Shown here piece after piece: positions 45,227-55,853 of a stretch of DNA of 64,000 nt. The position numbers and the translations under genes are program-made. The DNA comes from Mycolicibacterium aurum. GTDB taxonomy: Bacteria; Actinomycetota; Actinomycetes; Mycobacteriales; Mycobacteriaceae. Within the stretch, counting starts at the first letter, position 1. Each line of letters opens with the position of its first letter. Location: the NCBI RefSeq assembly GCF_900637195.1, contig NZ_LR134356.1:2914001-2978000 (forward strand), in the 5' to 3' direction. The notes beneath the pieces were generated by a model. That model was not told where the DNA came from. It saw only the letters and a program-made list of their open reading frames with translations, and made no database searches.

Positions 45227-45520
45227 TCAGGAGTCCGCGATCTCGAACTGTGCCCGCGCGATCTGGTCGACGAACGGCGCGAGCCGGGCCCGCAGCGCGT
45301 TGTGCGCGGCGTCGTCGTCGTAGGCGCGGTAGGCGGCGACGTCCTCGAAGTCCGCGACGATGACGAAGTCCCAGTTTCCGTCGCGCAGGCCCGCGTCGGT
45401 CCCGATCGTGTAGCGCACCGTCCCCGGAGTCTGCAGGTTGCGCAGCCCGTCCTGGATTGCTGTCACCTCGTCGGCGTCGTAGCCGTTCACGAGCTTGGCC
45501 AGAACCACGTTTCGGATCAC
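45227..45520 (-). CDS. Dabb-family (stress-responsive A/B barrel) protein
   Basis: 97 residues from GTG 45520. 'MIRNVVLAKLVNGYDADEVTAIQDGLRNLQTPGTVRYTIGTDAGLRDGNWDFVIVADFEDVAAYRAYDDDAAHNALRARLAPFVDQIARAQFEI' is a complete dimeric alpha/beta barrel domain. Its role is unknown; such proteins occur with monooxygenases or in stress responses. It lies 78 bp from the divergent furA start. Confidence 0.85.
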   Translation of the reverse strand: MIRNVVLAKLVNGYDADEVTAIQDGLRNLQTPGTVRYTIGTDAGLRDGNWDFVIVADFEDVAAYRAYDDDAAHNALRARLAPFVDQIARAQFEIADS

Positions 45521-45562
45521 GCAGGCACCCTAACAGGGTCCTGTAATCGCCCCGATTAATTC

Positions 45563-45591
45563 TTGACTCAGTCCAGACAAGGAGGTAGAAC
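45563..45591 (+). promoter_or_regulatory. furA-katG promoter, leaderless type
   Basis: TTGACT at 45563-45568 and TAGAAC at 45586-45591, exactly 17 bp apart. Transcription would start about seven bases later, at or beside the GTG start codon of furA (45598), as reported for mycobacterial furA. The AT-rich bases around the -35 (45553-45564) are where FurA is known to bind its own promoter. Confidence 0.7.
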
Positions 45592-45597
45592 TGCGGT

Positions 45598-46062
45598 GTG
45601 ACCTCGGACTACGCGAACATACTTCGCGGCGCGGACCTCCGCGTGACCCGTCCGAGGATAGCCGTCCTGGACGTCGTCGCAGGGCATCCACACGCCGACA
45701 CCGACACGATTTTCAGCGCGGTGCGCCGCGCGCTCCCCGATGTGTCGCGGCAGGCCGTCTACGACGTGCTGGCGGCGCTGACATCGGTAGGTCTGGTTCG
45801 AAAGATCCAGCCGTCGGGATCGGTCGCCCGCTACGAATCGCGGGTCGGCGACAACCATCACCACGTCGTCTGCCGATCCTGTGGCGCCATCGCCGACGTC
45901 GACTGCGCCGTCGGTGAAGCGCCGTGCCTCGTTCCGGCCGATCCCGTCGGCAGCCTCGACGGCTTCGTGGTAGACGAGGCGGAGGTCGTCTACTGGGGCA
46001 TCTGCCCCGAGTGTTCGGCTCCCGAGGGCTCCGCCGAGGAGATTTCCCGATCACAACCGTGA
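45598..46062 (+). CDS. furA: FurA, iron/redox-responsive repressor of katG
   Basis: 154 residues from GTG 45598. The winged helix ('DLRVTRPRIAVLDVVAGHPHADTDTIFSAVRRALPDVSRQAVYDVLAAL') is followed by Fur metal-site residues ('HHHVVCRSCGAIADVDC', then 'YWGICPEC'), with structural zinc Cys pairs. FurA represses its own promoter and the downstream katG, and loss of repression occurs under peroxide. The katG GTG lies 36 bp after the stop with GGAAGG, so one mRNA is likely. Confidence 0.95.
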   Translation: MTSDYANILRGADLRVTRPRIAVLDVVAGHPHADTDTIFSAVRRALPDVSRQAVYDVLAALTSVGLVRKIQPSGSVARYESRVGDNHHHVVCRSCGAIADVDCAVGEAPCLVPADPVGSLDGFVVDEAEVVYWGICPECSAPEGSAEEISRSQP

Positions 46063-48333
<2,271 letters not shown>

Positions 48334-48349
48334 CAGCCCGAGCGACTGG

Positions 48350-48383
48350 AAAAGGGGCGCCCGTACACCGGGCGCCCCTTTTT
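48350..48383. terminator. Strong intrinsic terminator after katG, bidirectional
   Basis: A perfect 14-bp stem AAAAGGGGCGCCCG / CGGGCGCCCCTTTT with a 5-nt loop and a T-run on both strands. It ends katG and, five bases past the GDSL stop, also the convergent gene. Confidence 0.92.
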
Positions 48384-48388
48384 CGCGC

Positions 48389-49078
48389 TCAGAACGGGTG
48401 CAGTCTCGAACTGATCAGCGGGGCGATCTTGGCGGCCATGTAGGCGTGCCCCTCATCGGTCGGATGCACCCCGTCCGCACCGATCAACTCGGGTCGGCCG
48501 ACGAACCACCGCGCAGCGATCGGGTCAACGAACGTCGCCTTGGCAAGGTCGGCCTGATATCCGAGCACGTCGCGTATCCGCAGTATCTCCGGCGGCGGGT
48601 CTGCCGTCGGCCACGCCGGGCCGATCACGAGCAACTCGGCAGACCGCGCAATCCGGCGGGCCAGCTTCAAGGTCCCGTACATCGCCACCGACAGCCGTGT
48701 GGGGTCCACCTGCATGTCGTTGCGGGATCCGAAGAACACCACCAGGACGTCGTCGGGCTTGACGGCCCTGACCGTCAGGTCCTCGAACACGCTCCCGCGA
48801 TTGCCCCGCGTGCAGTAGCCGGCACCACCCTCGGCGGCGATCGTCGGCGTCACCCCGATGCCGTGGTCGGCGAGGGCGTTCCAGACCTGGGGCGCCCATC
48901 CCTTGGGGCCGTTGCCGCCCTGATCACTACCGGTGGTGTAGGAGTCGCTGACCACGGCGACCCGGTTCACCGCGAAATCGGTGTGCCGCACCTCGCGCTG
49001 CTGGACACCGGGTACGGGCACGAGCACCGAGCTGAAAACCGCCACCAGGGAAAGCACCACTGTCAGAACGCGACTCAC
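48389..49078 (-). CDS. Exported SGNH/GDSL hydrolase
   Basis: 229 residues from GTG 49078. A signal peptide (about 1-25) precedes the SGNH domain: block I 'VAVVSDSYTTG' (Ser), block III 'FFGSRNDM' (Asn), and block V 'DGVHPTDEGHAYM' (Asp and His). An esterase or acyl-hydrolase of the cell envelope is likely. It is upstream-adjacent to an acyltransferase-3 gene on the same strand (58 bp), suggesting acylation/deacylation partners. Confidence 0.85.
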   Translation of the reverse strand: MSRVLTVVLSLVAVFSSVLVPVPGVQQREVRHTDFAVNRVAVVSDSYTTGSDQGGNGPKGWAPQVWNALADHGIGVTPTIAAEGGAGYCTRGNRGSVFEDLTVRAVKPDDVLVVFFGSRNDMQVDPTRLSVAMYGTLKLARRIARSAELLVIGPAWPTADPPPEILRIRDVLGYQADLAKATFVDPIAARWFVGRPELIGADGVHPTDEGHAYMAAKIAPLISSRLHPF

Positions 49079-49136
49079 TGCATCAGCCTAGAAGCGGTGG
49101 TGTCCTCACGCCTCTCGACTCGCCGCGCTGCGATCG

Positions 49137-50393
49137 TCAACCCGCCCGCGCGGCGACCGATTGCAACCGGGAAGCAGGCGCGTCGACCGCCTGCGCCGAA
49201 CGCGGACCCTTCGGCTCGATCATGCGCCGCATCCAGCGCCTGGCCGGTTCCTCCACGCCGTGATACAGCGCCGCAGCCAGCACTGTGGCCAGCACGACCA
49301 GGCCGAGAACCACGAACTTGGCCCACCAGCTCGGCGTCAGCAGAATCCCGAACTGCAATATCGCCCAGTTCCAGGCCATGTGGACGATCTCGTGCACCAT
49401 GTACAGGCCGAACGAGATATGGCCGAGATACACCATGACCTGGGTGGACAGCAACGCCGGAAGCGTGCCCGCCCCCACCGACAGCGTGATCACGAACGGA
49501 ACGAAGAGGACGTCGACGAGGCCGCCGGAGTCGAGCATGTCCCCCGGCGGGTAGGCATCGAGCAGATACAGCCCGCCGATGATGACGACGCCCAGAAGCA
49601 GCGACGTCAACCCGGCGGCAGTTCTGGCCCGCTGGGACAGTACGAGCTTGCGTACCGCCGCGCAGGCCAGCGCACCGGCCAGGAACTGCATGACGATGCG
49701 CGGCAGCCAACTCCACGGCGTGTAGAAGACGCCGTGGGTCAGTAGGAGCAGCGTCGGGCAGAGAGCAGCGGCAACGGCCAGCCAGATCAGTCCGCGCGCC
49801 CTGGTTGCTGCGGCGATCCGGAAGATGATCAGGATCAACCCGCCGAACAGCAGATAGGCCAGCCATTCCGCGCTGATCGACCATGCCGGACCGTTCCAGC
49901 TCGAGCCGTCGAAGTAGGGCTGGAACCACAACTGCACCAGCAGAACCTGCTTGAGCCAATTAAGGGCATTCATCGACTCGATGACCGGCGGCGGCAGCGG
50001 GAATCGGCCCACGTACAGCGTGAAGATGACGAATGCGGCAGCCAGGTGCATGGTCACCAGGTAGACCGGCCACACGCGCGCCAGGCGCAGCCACAGGAAA
50101 CGCAGGGTGTCGCGCGCCGACCAGGACTCCCCCATCCGATCGAGGTAATTCCAGGTCAGCACGAAACCACTGAGAATGAAGAACAGGTCGACGCCCTGGG
50201 CGCCGGCATTGAGCACCGGCGCCAGTGCGCTGCTGAAGCCCGGAGATGCCTCGGCCAGCAGCGGCCGGAAGTGGAAGAGGACGACCCATACGGCGGCGAC
50301 GATGCGCAAGCCGGACAGGGCTCTGATCTCTCCGGTACGCACACGACTCATTTCGTCAAAATGTGAAGCGGTGTCATCGGTGACTGTCCCCAC
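49137..50393 (-). CDS. Acyltransferase 3 family membrane protein
   Basis: 418 residues from GTG 50393, which has GGAG at good spacing; ATG 50351 is the alternative. About ten membrane segments. 'IRALSGLRIVAAVWVVLFHFRPLL' and 'GAQGVDLFFILSGFVLTWNYLDR' are the hallmark N-terminal motifs of PF01757 O-acyltransferases (catalytic His in the first segment). 'SFGLYMVHEIVHMAWN' matches the late conserved motif. It probably O-acetylates or acylates a cell-surface glycan or glycolipid, substrate unknown. Confidence 0.88.
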   Translation of the reverse strand: MGTVTDDTASHFDEMSRVRTGEIRALSGLRIVAAVWVVLFHFRPLLAEASPGFSSALAPVLNAGAQGVDLFFILSGFVLTWNYLDRMGESWSARDTLRFLWLRLARVWPVYLVTMHLAAAFVIFTLYVGRFPLPPPVIESMNALNWLKQVLLVQLWFQPYFDGSSWNGPAWSISAEWLAYLLFGGLILIIFRIAAATRARGLIWLAVAAALCPTLLLLTHGVFYTPWSWLPRIVMQFLAGALACAAVRKLVLSQRARTAAGLTSLLLGVVIIGGLYLLDAYPPGDMLDSGGLVDVLFVPFVITLSVGAGTLPALLSTQVMVYLGHISFGLYMVHEIVHMAWNWAILQFGILLTPSWWAKFVVLGLVVLATVLAAALYHGVEEPARRWMRRMIEPKGPRSAQAVDAPASRLQSVAARAG

Positions 50394-50614
50394 GCCTTCT
50401 CCGCGGAAAGACGACGTCTGGGGCGGTGCCGCCTCCCCCTCAGGTGGACCGGCGACCGGTCGAAGGTTACCAGCGAGACCGCGGAGACCGCGGCGCGCAA
50501 CGCCGCGGGGCGCCCTGTCCGGCGGGTGTGACCTGGCCGGGTATCCTCCTGACATTGCCAATCGAAGACGACGGCCCGCGCGAGGCGCGCGCGCCAACGG
50601 GGGTGCGGGGGAAG

Positions 50615-51790
50615 ATGCTTGCCCCGAGTAACAGCGAAACGTTGTCACTGCTCCTGGTGGAAGACGATCGTGCCGACGCAATCCTGGTCGAAGAACTGAT
50701 CGCCGACGCCGGCGTGAACTTCGACGTCGTGTGGGCGGAGTCGATGTCGCGGGCCGAACAACAGATCGCGGTCTCCAGGCCGGACTGCATCCTGCTCGAC
50801 CTCCATCTTCACGACACCGACGGAATCGACGGCGTCAACCGGATTGCGCAACAGGACGCGACCATCCCCGTCGTGGTGCTGACGGGCCTCAACGACGAGC
50901 ACGTCGGCGTGTCGGCGGTCTCGGCCGGCGCGCAGGACTACCTGGTCAAGGACAGGGTGGATCCGGAGGTGTTGCGGCGCGCCGTGCTCTACGCGATCGA
51001 ACGTAAACGCGCGGAGCTGACCGCGGTGGATCTGCATGCCAGCCAGTTGAGGGCGCGGGAGAACGCCCGCCTGGAACGCGGGCTGCTTCCGTCCCCGCTG
51101 CTGCTCGACAACCCCGGCGTGGAGATCGTCAGCTCCTACCGGCCGAGCCGGGAGAACGCGCTGCTCGGCGGAGATTTCTACGATTTCGTGCAGATGCCGG
51201 ACCGGACTGTGCACGTGATGATCGGGGACGTCGCGGGCCACGGGGCGGACGAGGCCGCGCTCGGGGTGGCGCTGCGCATCGCCTGGCGGGCACTGACCTT
51301 CGCCGGCCTGCACGGATCGGACCGGATGCGCCAGCTGGAGCGGATCCTGCGCGCCGAACGCGCCGGCAAGGGAATCTTCGCCACCGTGTTGAGCCTGCGC
51401 ATCCCTCCGGAAGGGTCGATGATCACCGCCGTCCGCGCCGGTCATCCCGGAATGCTGCTGCACGGAGAGGGCTCTGTCGAATGGGTCGAGCCCGCCGGAG
51501 GTCCGGCGCTGGGACTGCACGGCAGGGCGTGGGAGTCGCAGTCCATCGAGTTACCTCCCGGGAAGGGACTGGTGCTGCTCACCGACGGGTTGTTCGAGGG
51601 ACACATCGGCCGGGGCAACGAGCGCCTCGGTGAGGCCGGATTGCTCGACCTGGCCCGCTCGCTGGCCTACCTGTCCGGTCGCGAGTTCGTCGACGCCCTC
51701 ATCGACGCCGTCGAAGAGCGCGCGCAGTCCCACGGTGGCATCAGCGACGACATCGCCGTGGTGCGTGTGGAACGGATCGGTACGCCGTGA
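50615..51790 (+). CDS. Response regulator with PP2C/SpoIIE phosphatase output (RsbU-like)
   Basis: 391 residues from ATG 50615 (GGGGGAAG upstream); the longer frame to 50426 is unconserved. A receiver domain (8-130) contains the phospho-Asp in 'CILLDLHLHDTDG', Thr in 'VVVLTGLND' and Lys in 'DYLVKDRV'. A short linker helix leads to a PP2C domain with all four metal Asp: 'LLGGDFYDF', 'GDVAGHGADEA', 'LLTDGLFEG', 'SDDIAVV'. Such proteins dephosphorylate an anti-anti-sigma factor, so phosphorelay input would activate a SigF-type sigma factor. It is the first of three overlapping genes. Confidence 0.88.
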   Translation: MLAPSNSETLSLLLVEDDRADAILVEELIADAGVNFDVVWAESMSRAEQQIAVSRPDCILLDLHLHDTDGIDGVNRIAQQDATIPVVVLTGLNDEHVGVSAVSAGAQDYLVKDRVDPEVLRRAVLYAIERKRAELTAVDLHASQLRARENARLERGLLPSPLLLDNPGVEIVSSYRPSRENALLGGDFYDFVQMPDRTVHVMIGDVAGHGADEAALGVALRIAWRALTFAGLHGSDRMRQLERILRAERAGKGIFATVLSLRIPPEGSMITAVRAGHPGMLLHGEGSVEWVEPAGGPALGLHGRAWESQSIELPPGKGLVLLTDGLFEGHIGRGNERLGEAGLLDLARSLAYLSGREFVDALIDAVEERAQSHGGISDDIAVVRVERIGTP

Positions 51791-53388
51791 CGCGCCCCCA
51801 CCAGAGGCGTCGTGACCTCGCGGCCCAACTGACGGTGCAGGGCTGGCAATACGTCGTGTTGTCGGTGATGGGCCTGGTTGTGCTCAGTGCCGGCATCGCC
51901 GTCGCGGTTCTGTTGAGCCGTACCGACCAGATCACGTCGCAGTTGGTGGAACAGATCGGGCCCTCGCGCGTCGCGGCGTATCAGTTGCAGGCCGCTCTGC
52001 GGGATCAGGAGACCGCGGTGCGTGGCTACGTGATCGCCGCGGACCGGCAGTTCCTCATCCCCTACGAGGACGGCCGGGTGGTCGAACAGGAGGTCTCGGC
52101 TTCACTCCGGCAACTGGAGCAGAGCAGCCCGCACCTGTTGGACGACCTCGACGCGATCGAACAGGCATCAGCTCTGTGGCGCACCAACTACGCGGAACCG
52201 GCGATGAACCAGGTGACGCCGGGTCGCCCTGCGCCCATCTCCCTCGAGCTCACCGAGGTCGGCAAGGCCGAATTCGACCGCCTGCGTGGTCTTTTCACTC
52301 GTCAGAACGACAATCTGGTGACCGCGCGCGACGGCGCCGCTGCTGACCTGGACCGGATGCGGACGCTGCGGGACGGCATCCTGACGGGGGTGCTCGCCGC
52401 GTTGGCGCTGACGATCGCGGTCTTGGCGTTGCTGCTGCGCCGGGCTCTCGTCCGGCCGCTGGCGGTGCTGGCCGGGGCGTGTCAGCGCATCGCCGAGGGC
52501 AACTTCGGTGAACGCATCCAACCGCAGGGCCCGAAGGACATCCGCCGTATCGCCAGCGATGTGGAGAACATGCGCCAGCGTATCGTCGAAGAGCTCGACG
52601 CGTCCCGCGCCGCCACCGAATCTCTCGACATCCAGGCCGAGGAATTGCGGCGCTCCAATGCCGAACTGGAGCAGTTCGCCTACGTGGCCTCGCACGACCT
52701 TCAGGAACCACTGCGTAAGGTCGCGTCGTTCTGCCAGCTGCTGGAGAAGCGATACGGCGACCAGCTCGATGAGCGCGGCACCGAGTACATCGGCTTCGCG
52801 GTCGACGGTGCCAAGCGCATGCAGATCCTGATCAACGATCTCCTCACGTTCTCCCGGGTTGGCCGTCTCAACGCGACCGAGGCCGACATCGACCTCGACA
52901 CCGCGCTCGACACCGCTCTTGGGAACCTCTCCACCGCCGTGGAGGAGTCCGGCGCGGTGATCGATCGTCCCGCCGGCGGTCTTCCCACCGTCAAGGGTGA
53001 CCCGACGCTGATGGCGATGCTGTGGCAGAACCTGATCGGCAATGCCGTCAAGTTCCGCCGGGAGGGTTTGACACCGCGCATCGTCATCGAATGCGAGCGC
53101 GGAGTCGACGGCGACGACCAGACATGGTCTTTCACGTTGTCGGACAACGGAATCGGAATATCGCCCGAATTCTCCGACAAGGTGTTCGTGATCTTCCAGC
53201 GACTGCACGGCCGCGACGTGTACGGCGGGACGGGGATCGGGCTGGCGCTGTGCAAGAAGATCGTCGAGCATCACGGCGGCACGATCTGGATCGACACGTC
53301 CTACAGCGGCGGTACCCGCTTCCGATTCACCCTGCCTGTCAATGCGGATGACACGGCGACCACATTGCTGGAAGGATCGACTTCATGA
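51787..53388 (+). CDS. Sensor histidine kinase (CHASE3-HAMP-HisKA-HATPase)
   Basis: 533 residues from GTG 51787, overlapping the previous stop (GTGA). Membrane segments at ~22-44 and ~200-218 bracket an extracytoplasmic CHASE3-like domain ('LQAALRDQETAVRGYVIAADRQFLIPYEDGR'). HAMP follows (~220-275), then a coiled stretch, a phosphoacceptor 'VASHDLQEPLRKVASFCQLLEKRYG' and HATPase motifs 'NLIGNAVKFRR', 'DNGIGI' and 'GGTGIGLALCKKIVEHHGG'. It should phosphorylate the flanking receiver proteins. Confidence 0.92.
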   Translation: MTRPHQRRRDLAAQLTVQGWQYVVLSVMGLVVLSAGIAVAVLLSRTDQITSQLVEQIGPSRVAAYQLQAALRDQETAVRGYVIAADRQFLIPYEDGRVVEQEVSASLRQLEQSSPHLLDDLDAIEQASALWRTNYAEPAMNQVTPGRPAPISLELTEVGKAEFDRLRGLFTRQNDNLVTARDGAAADLDRMRTLRDGILTGVLAALALTIAVLALLLRRALVRPLAVLAGACQRIAEGNFGERIQPQGPKDIRRIASDVENMRQRIVEELDASRAATESLDIQAEELRRSNAELEQFAYVASHDLQEPLRKVASFCQLLEKRYGDQLDERGTEYIGFAVDGAKRMQILINDLLTFSRVGRLNATEADIDLDTALDTALGNLSTAVEESGAVIDRPAGGLPTVKGDPTLMAMLWQNLIGNAVKFRREGLTPRIVIECERGVDGDDQTWSFTLSDNGIGISPEFSDKVFVIFQRLHGRDVYGGTGIGLALCKKIVEHHGGTIWIDTSYSGGTRFRFTLPVNADDTATTLLEGSTS

Positions 53389-53825
53389 CACCGGCTGAAC
53401 GCGCCATCGACGTCCTGCTCATCGAGGATGACCCGGGGGACGAACTGATCACGCGGGAAGCGTTCGAGCACAACAAAATCAAAAACACCCTTCACGTCGC
53501 TCACGACGGCGAGGAAGGTCTGGACTTCCTGTACCAGCGTGGGGCGTATGTCGGCGCGCCGCGGCCGGACCTCGTCCTGCTCGATCTGAACCTGCCAAAG
53601 TACGACGGCAGGCAGCTGCTGGAACAGATCAAGTCCGATCCGAACCTGAGCCACATCCCGGTGGTCGTGCTCACCACGTCGTCTGCCGAGGAAGACATCC
53701 TGCGCAGCTACAAGCTTCACGCCAACGCCTACGTGACCAAGCCCGTGGATCTGGACCAGTTCATGAACGCGGTCCGCCAGATCGACGAGTTCTTCGTGCA
53801 GGTGGTCCGGCTCCCCCAGTTCTGA
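53385..53825 (+). CDS. Single-domain response regulator (Rcp1-like)
   Basis: 146 residues from ATG 53385, overlapping the kinase stop (ATGA). Acidic pocket 'LLIEDDPGDELI', phospho-Asp in 'LVLLDLNLPKYDG', Ser/Thr 'VVVLTTSSAEED' and 'NAYVTKPVDLDQF' Lys are all present. No output domain; the family typically partners phytochrome-like kinases as shuttle or sink. The gene order RR-PP2C / HK / RR suggests a phosphorelay or competition for the phosphoryl group. Confidence 0.92.
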   Translation: MTPAERAIDVLLIEDDPGDELITREAFEHNKIKNTLHVAHDGEEGLDFLYQRGAYVGAPRPDLVLLDLNLPKYDGRQLLEQIKSDPNLSHIPVVVLTTSSAEEDILRSYKLHANAYVTKPVDLDQFMNAVRQIDEFFVQVVRLPQF

Positions 53826-53826
53826 C

Positions 53827-54978
53827 GTGGATCTGCCGCGCGAGGAGTCCTTGCCCCGGCTCGATCCGTCGGCTGCGCATCTGGCCGATGTGGCACCGTC
53901 CATCCTCGCCGCGATGGGCGTGCCCGGGTTCGAGCCGCGGATAGAGCTGCCCCATGACGTCGGCGGAGCGTGCCTGCTGCTGATCGACGGGCTGGGCGCC
54001 GAACTGCTGGACGCGCACGCCGACGACGCTCCGGTACTCGCCGGGCTGCGCGGCGCGACCCTGCAGGTGGGTTTCCCGTCGACGACGGCGGCCGGCCTGG
54101 CCGCGGTGGGCACCGGGTGCCGCTCGGGCGAACATGGCATGGTCGGGATGTCCTTCCGGCTGCCCGACATCGGCGTGATCAACGCCCTGAGGTGGCGCCC
54201 GCATCCCTGGGGTGACGATCTGCGCGAGCGCGCGAAGCCGGAGGTGGTTCAGCCCAGGCCTACGGTCTTCGAGACAGCGGCATCCACCGGTGTAGAGGTC
54301 AGCGTGATCTCCGGGGCACAGTTCGCCGGCTCGGGACTGACGCGGGCGGTGCTGCGCGGCGGGGACTACGTCGGGGTACACACGATGGGCGATCTGGCAG
54401 CCACCGTCCGCGAGGCTCTCGCCGGGGGCGGATTCTGTTACGGCTATCACGCAGACCTGGACCTCGTCGGCCATCTGCACGGTCCGGGGTCGGACGCGTG
54501 GCGTCTGCAGCTGCGGCAGGTCGACAAGCTGGTGGAGTCGATCGTCGAGGGGTTGCCCGGCGCAGGACTGCTCGCCGTGGTGGCCGATCACGGCATGGTG
54601 GCTCTGGACGGGGACGTCGTCGACATCGATGCCGTCGAGGCGTTGCACCTGGGTACGGAGGCCATCGGGGGCGAGGTGCGCGCGCGGCACGTCTACACCC
54701 GTCCCGGGGCGCTGCCCGACGTGCTGGCGACGTGGCGGGCAACGCTGGGCGAGCGAGCCTGGGTGGTCTCGGGTGAGGAAGCCATCGCAGCGGGATGGTT
54801 CGGCGACCGGGTGAGCGACCAGGTCCGACCCCGAATCGGGGACATAGTTGCCGCCGCCCGCGGCTCCTCGGGTCTGCTCCGACGATCCACCGAACCCGTC
54901 GAATCTTCGCTGGTGGGCCAGCACGGGTCGCTCACGCCGGCGGAGTTGAAGATTCCGCTCCTGCTGGCCCATCGCTGA
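53827..54978 (+). CDS. Alkaline phosphatase-superfamily protein (nucleotide pyrophosphatase/phosphodiesterase)
   Basis: 383 residues from GTG 53827, one base after the receiver stop. Metal and nucleophile elements of the type-I phosphodiesterase/nucleotide pyrophosphatase fold: 'ACLLLIDGLGAELL', nucleophile region 'VGFPSTTAAGLAAVGTGCRSGEHGMVG', 'GYHADLDLVGHLHGPGSDAWRLQL' and 'VVADHGMVA'. No signal peptide. Tight linkage to the signalling operon suggests co-transcription. Confidence 0.85.
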   Translation: MDLPREESLPRLDPSAAHLADVAPSILAAMGVPGFEPRIELPHDVGGACLLLIDGLGAELLDAHADDAPVLAGLRGATLQVGFPSTTAAGLAAVGTGCRSGEHGMVGMSFRLPDIGVINALRWRPHPWGDDLRERAKPEVVQPRPTVFETAASTGVEVSVISGAQFAGSGLTRAVLRGGDYVGVHTMGDLAATVREALAGGGFCYGYHADLDLVGHLHGPGSDAWRLQLRQVDKLVESIVEGLPGAGLLAVVADHGMVALDGDVVDIDAVEALHLGTEAIGGEVRARHVYTRPGALPDVLATWRATLGERAWVVSGEEAIAAGWFGDRVSDQVRPRIGDIVAAARGSSGLLRRSTEPVESSLVGQHGSLTPAELKIPLLLAHR

Positions 54979-55189
54979 CGTACGGCTCGTTCCCGTTTCG
55001 TAACACGTCGAGCAACTGTGATCGGCACGTATGCGCCGCGACCGCACAGGCACATCGACACGGCCGCTGTCGACGTAAAGTCTTGATCTGCAACATATTT
55101 GAGGCAACTGCGACAGTCTTCTCGCCGTATTTCCAATAGGTCGTGCGCGCAACGCTTTTCGTGATCAATTCGAACCCGCTCGACGTAAT

Positions 55190-55819
55190 GTGCCTACCGT
55201 CACAGATTTTGGCCGTTTTAGAGACCCTCTGTTAATGTCCGGCGGCATGTTTGCTATCGCTACACTCTTGACGCTTGTCAACCAGGTGTCGGGCACGCCC
55301 TACGTGGCCGGTGGTGACTCGCCGTCGGGTACGGACTGTTCCGGCCTGGTGTCCTGGGTGACCAACGCCGCGACCGGCAGGCCGGTCTATGGCGACCGGT
55401 TCCACACCGGAAACATCGAGGGCGAGCTGCTCGAGCGCGGCTTTCAGTACGGCACGCAGCCCGGGGCGCTCGTCGTCGGGTGGAACGGCGGGCATACCGC
55501 CGTCACCCTGCCGGACGGCACGCCCGTCTCCTCCGGTGAGGGCGGCGGAGTACAGGTCGGCGGTGGTGGGGCCTACCAGGAGCAGTTCACCAACCACATG
55601 TTCCTGCCGGTCCCGCCGGAGGTTCCGCCCCCTGGCGACCCGATGCTCGCGCCGCCCCTGAACCAGCTGCCGCCCCCGCCCCCGCCCCCGCCTCCCCCGG
55701 CGGGCCCCGTCGCTCTGATGGGACAGGAGGCGCCCCCGGTGCCGGGAGCCCCGCTGCCGCTGCCGCCGGGCGGGCCGGTGCCGCCGCCCCCCGGAGCGCC
55801 GCCGCCGCCCGCGCCCTGA
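55190..55819 (+). CDS. NlpC/P60 endopeptidase-like protein with poly-Pro tail
   Basis: 209 residues from GTG 55190; ATGs at 55235 and 55247 would give 194 or 190. The papain-like core is complete: Cys50 in 'GTDCSGLVSWVTNAATG' and His102 in 'VGWNGGHTAVTLPDG'. Residues after ~150 are almost all Pro, Gly, Leu and Ala. There is no convincing signal peptide, so secretion or phage-type delivery is unclear. This contrasts with the dead NlpC at 33536. Upstream 211 bp are AT-rich with no recognised site. Confidence 0.75.
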   Translation: MPTVTDFGRFRDPLLMSGGMFAIATLLTLVNQVSGTPYVAGGDSPSGTDCSGLVSWVTNAATGRPVYGDRFHTGNIEGELLERGFQYGTQPGALVVGWNGGHTAVTLPDGTPVSSGEGGGVQVGGGGAYQEQFTNHMFLPVPPEVPPPGDPMLAPPLNQLPPPPPPPPPPAGPVALMGQEAPPVPGAPLPLPPGGPVPPPPGAPPPPAP

Positions 55820-55853
55820 GCCGGCCGCCGCGCAGCCGCTAGCCTCTTGTCCC

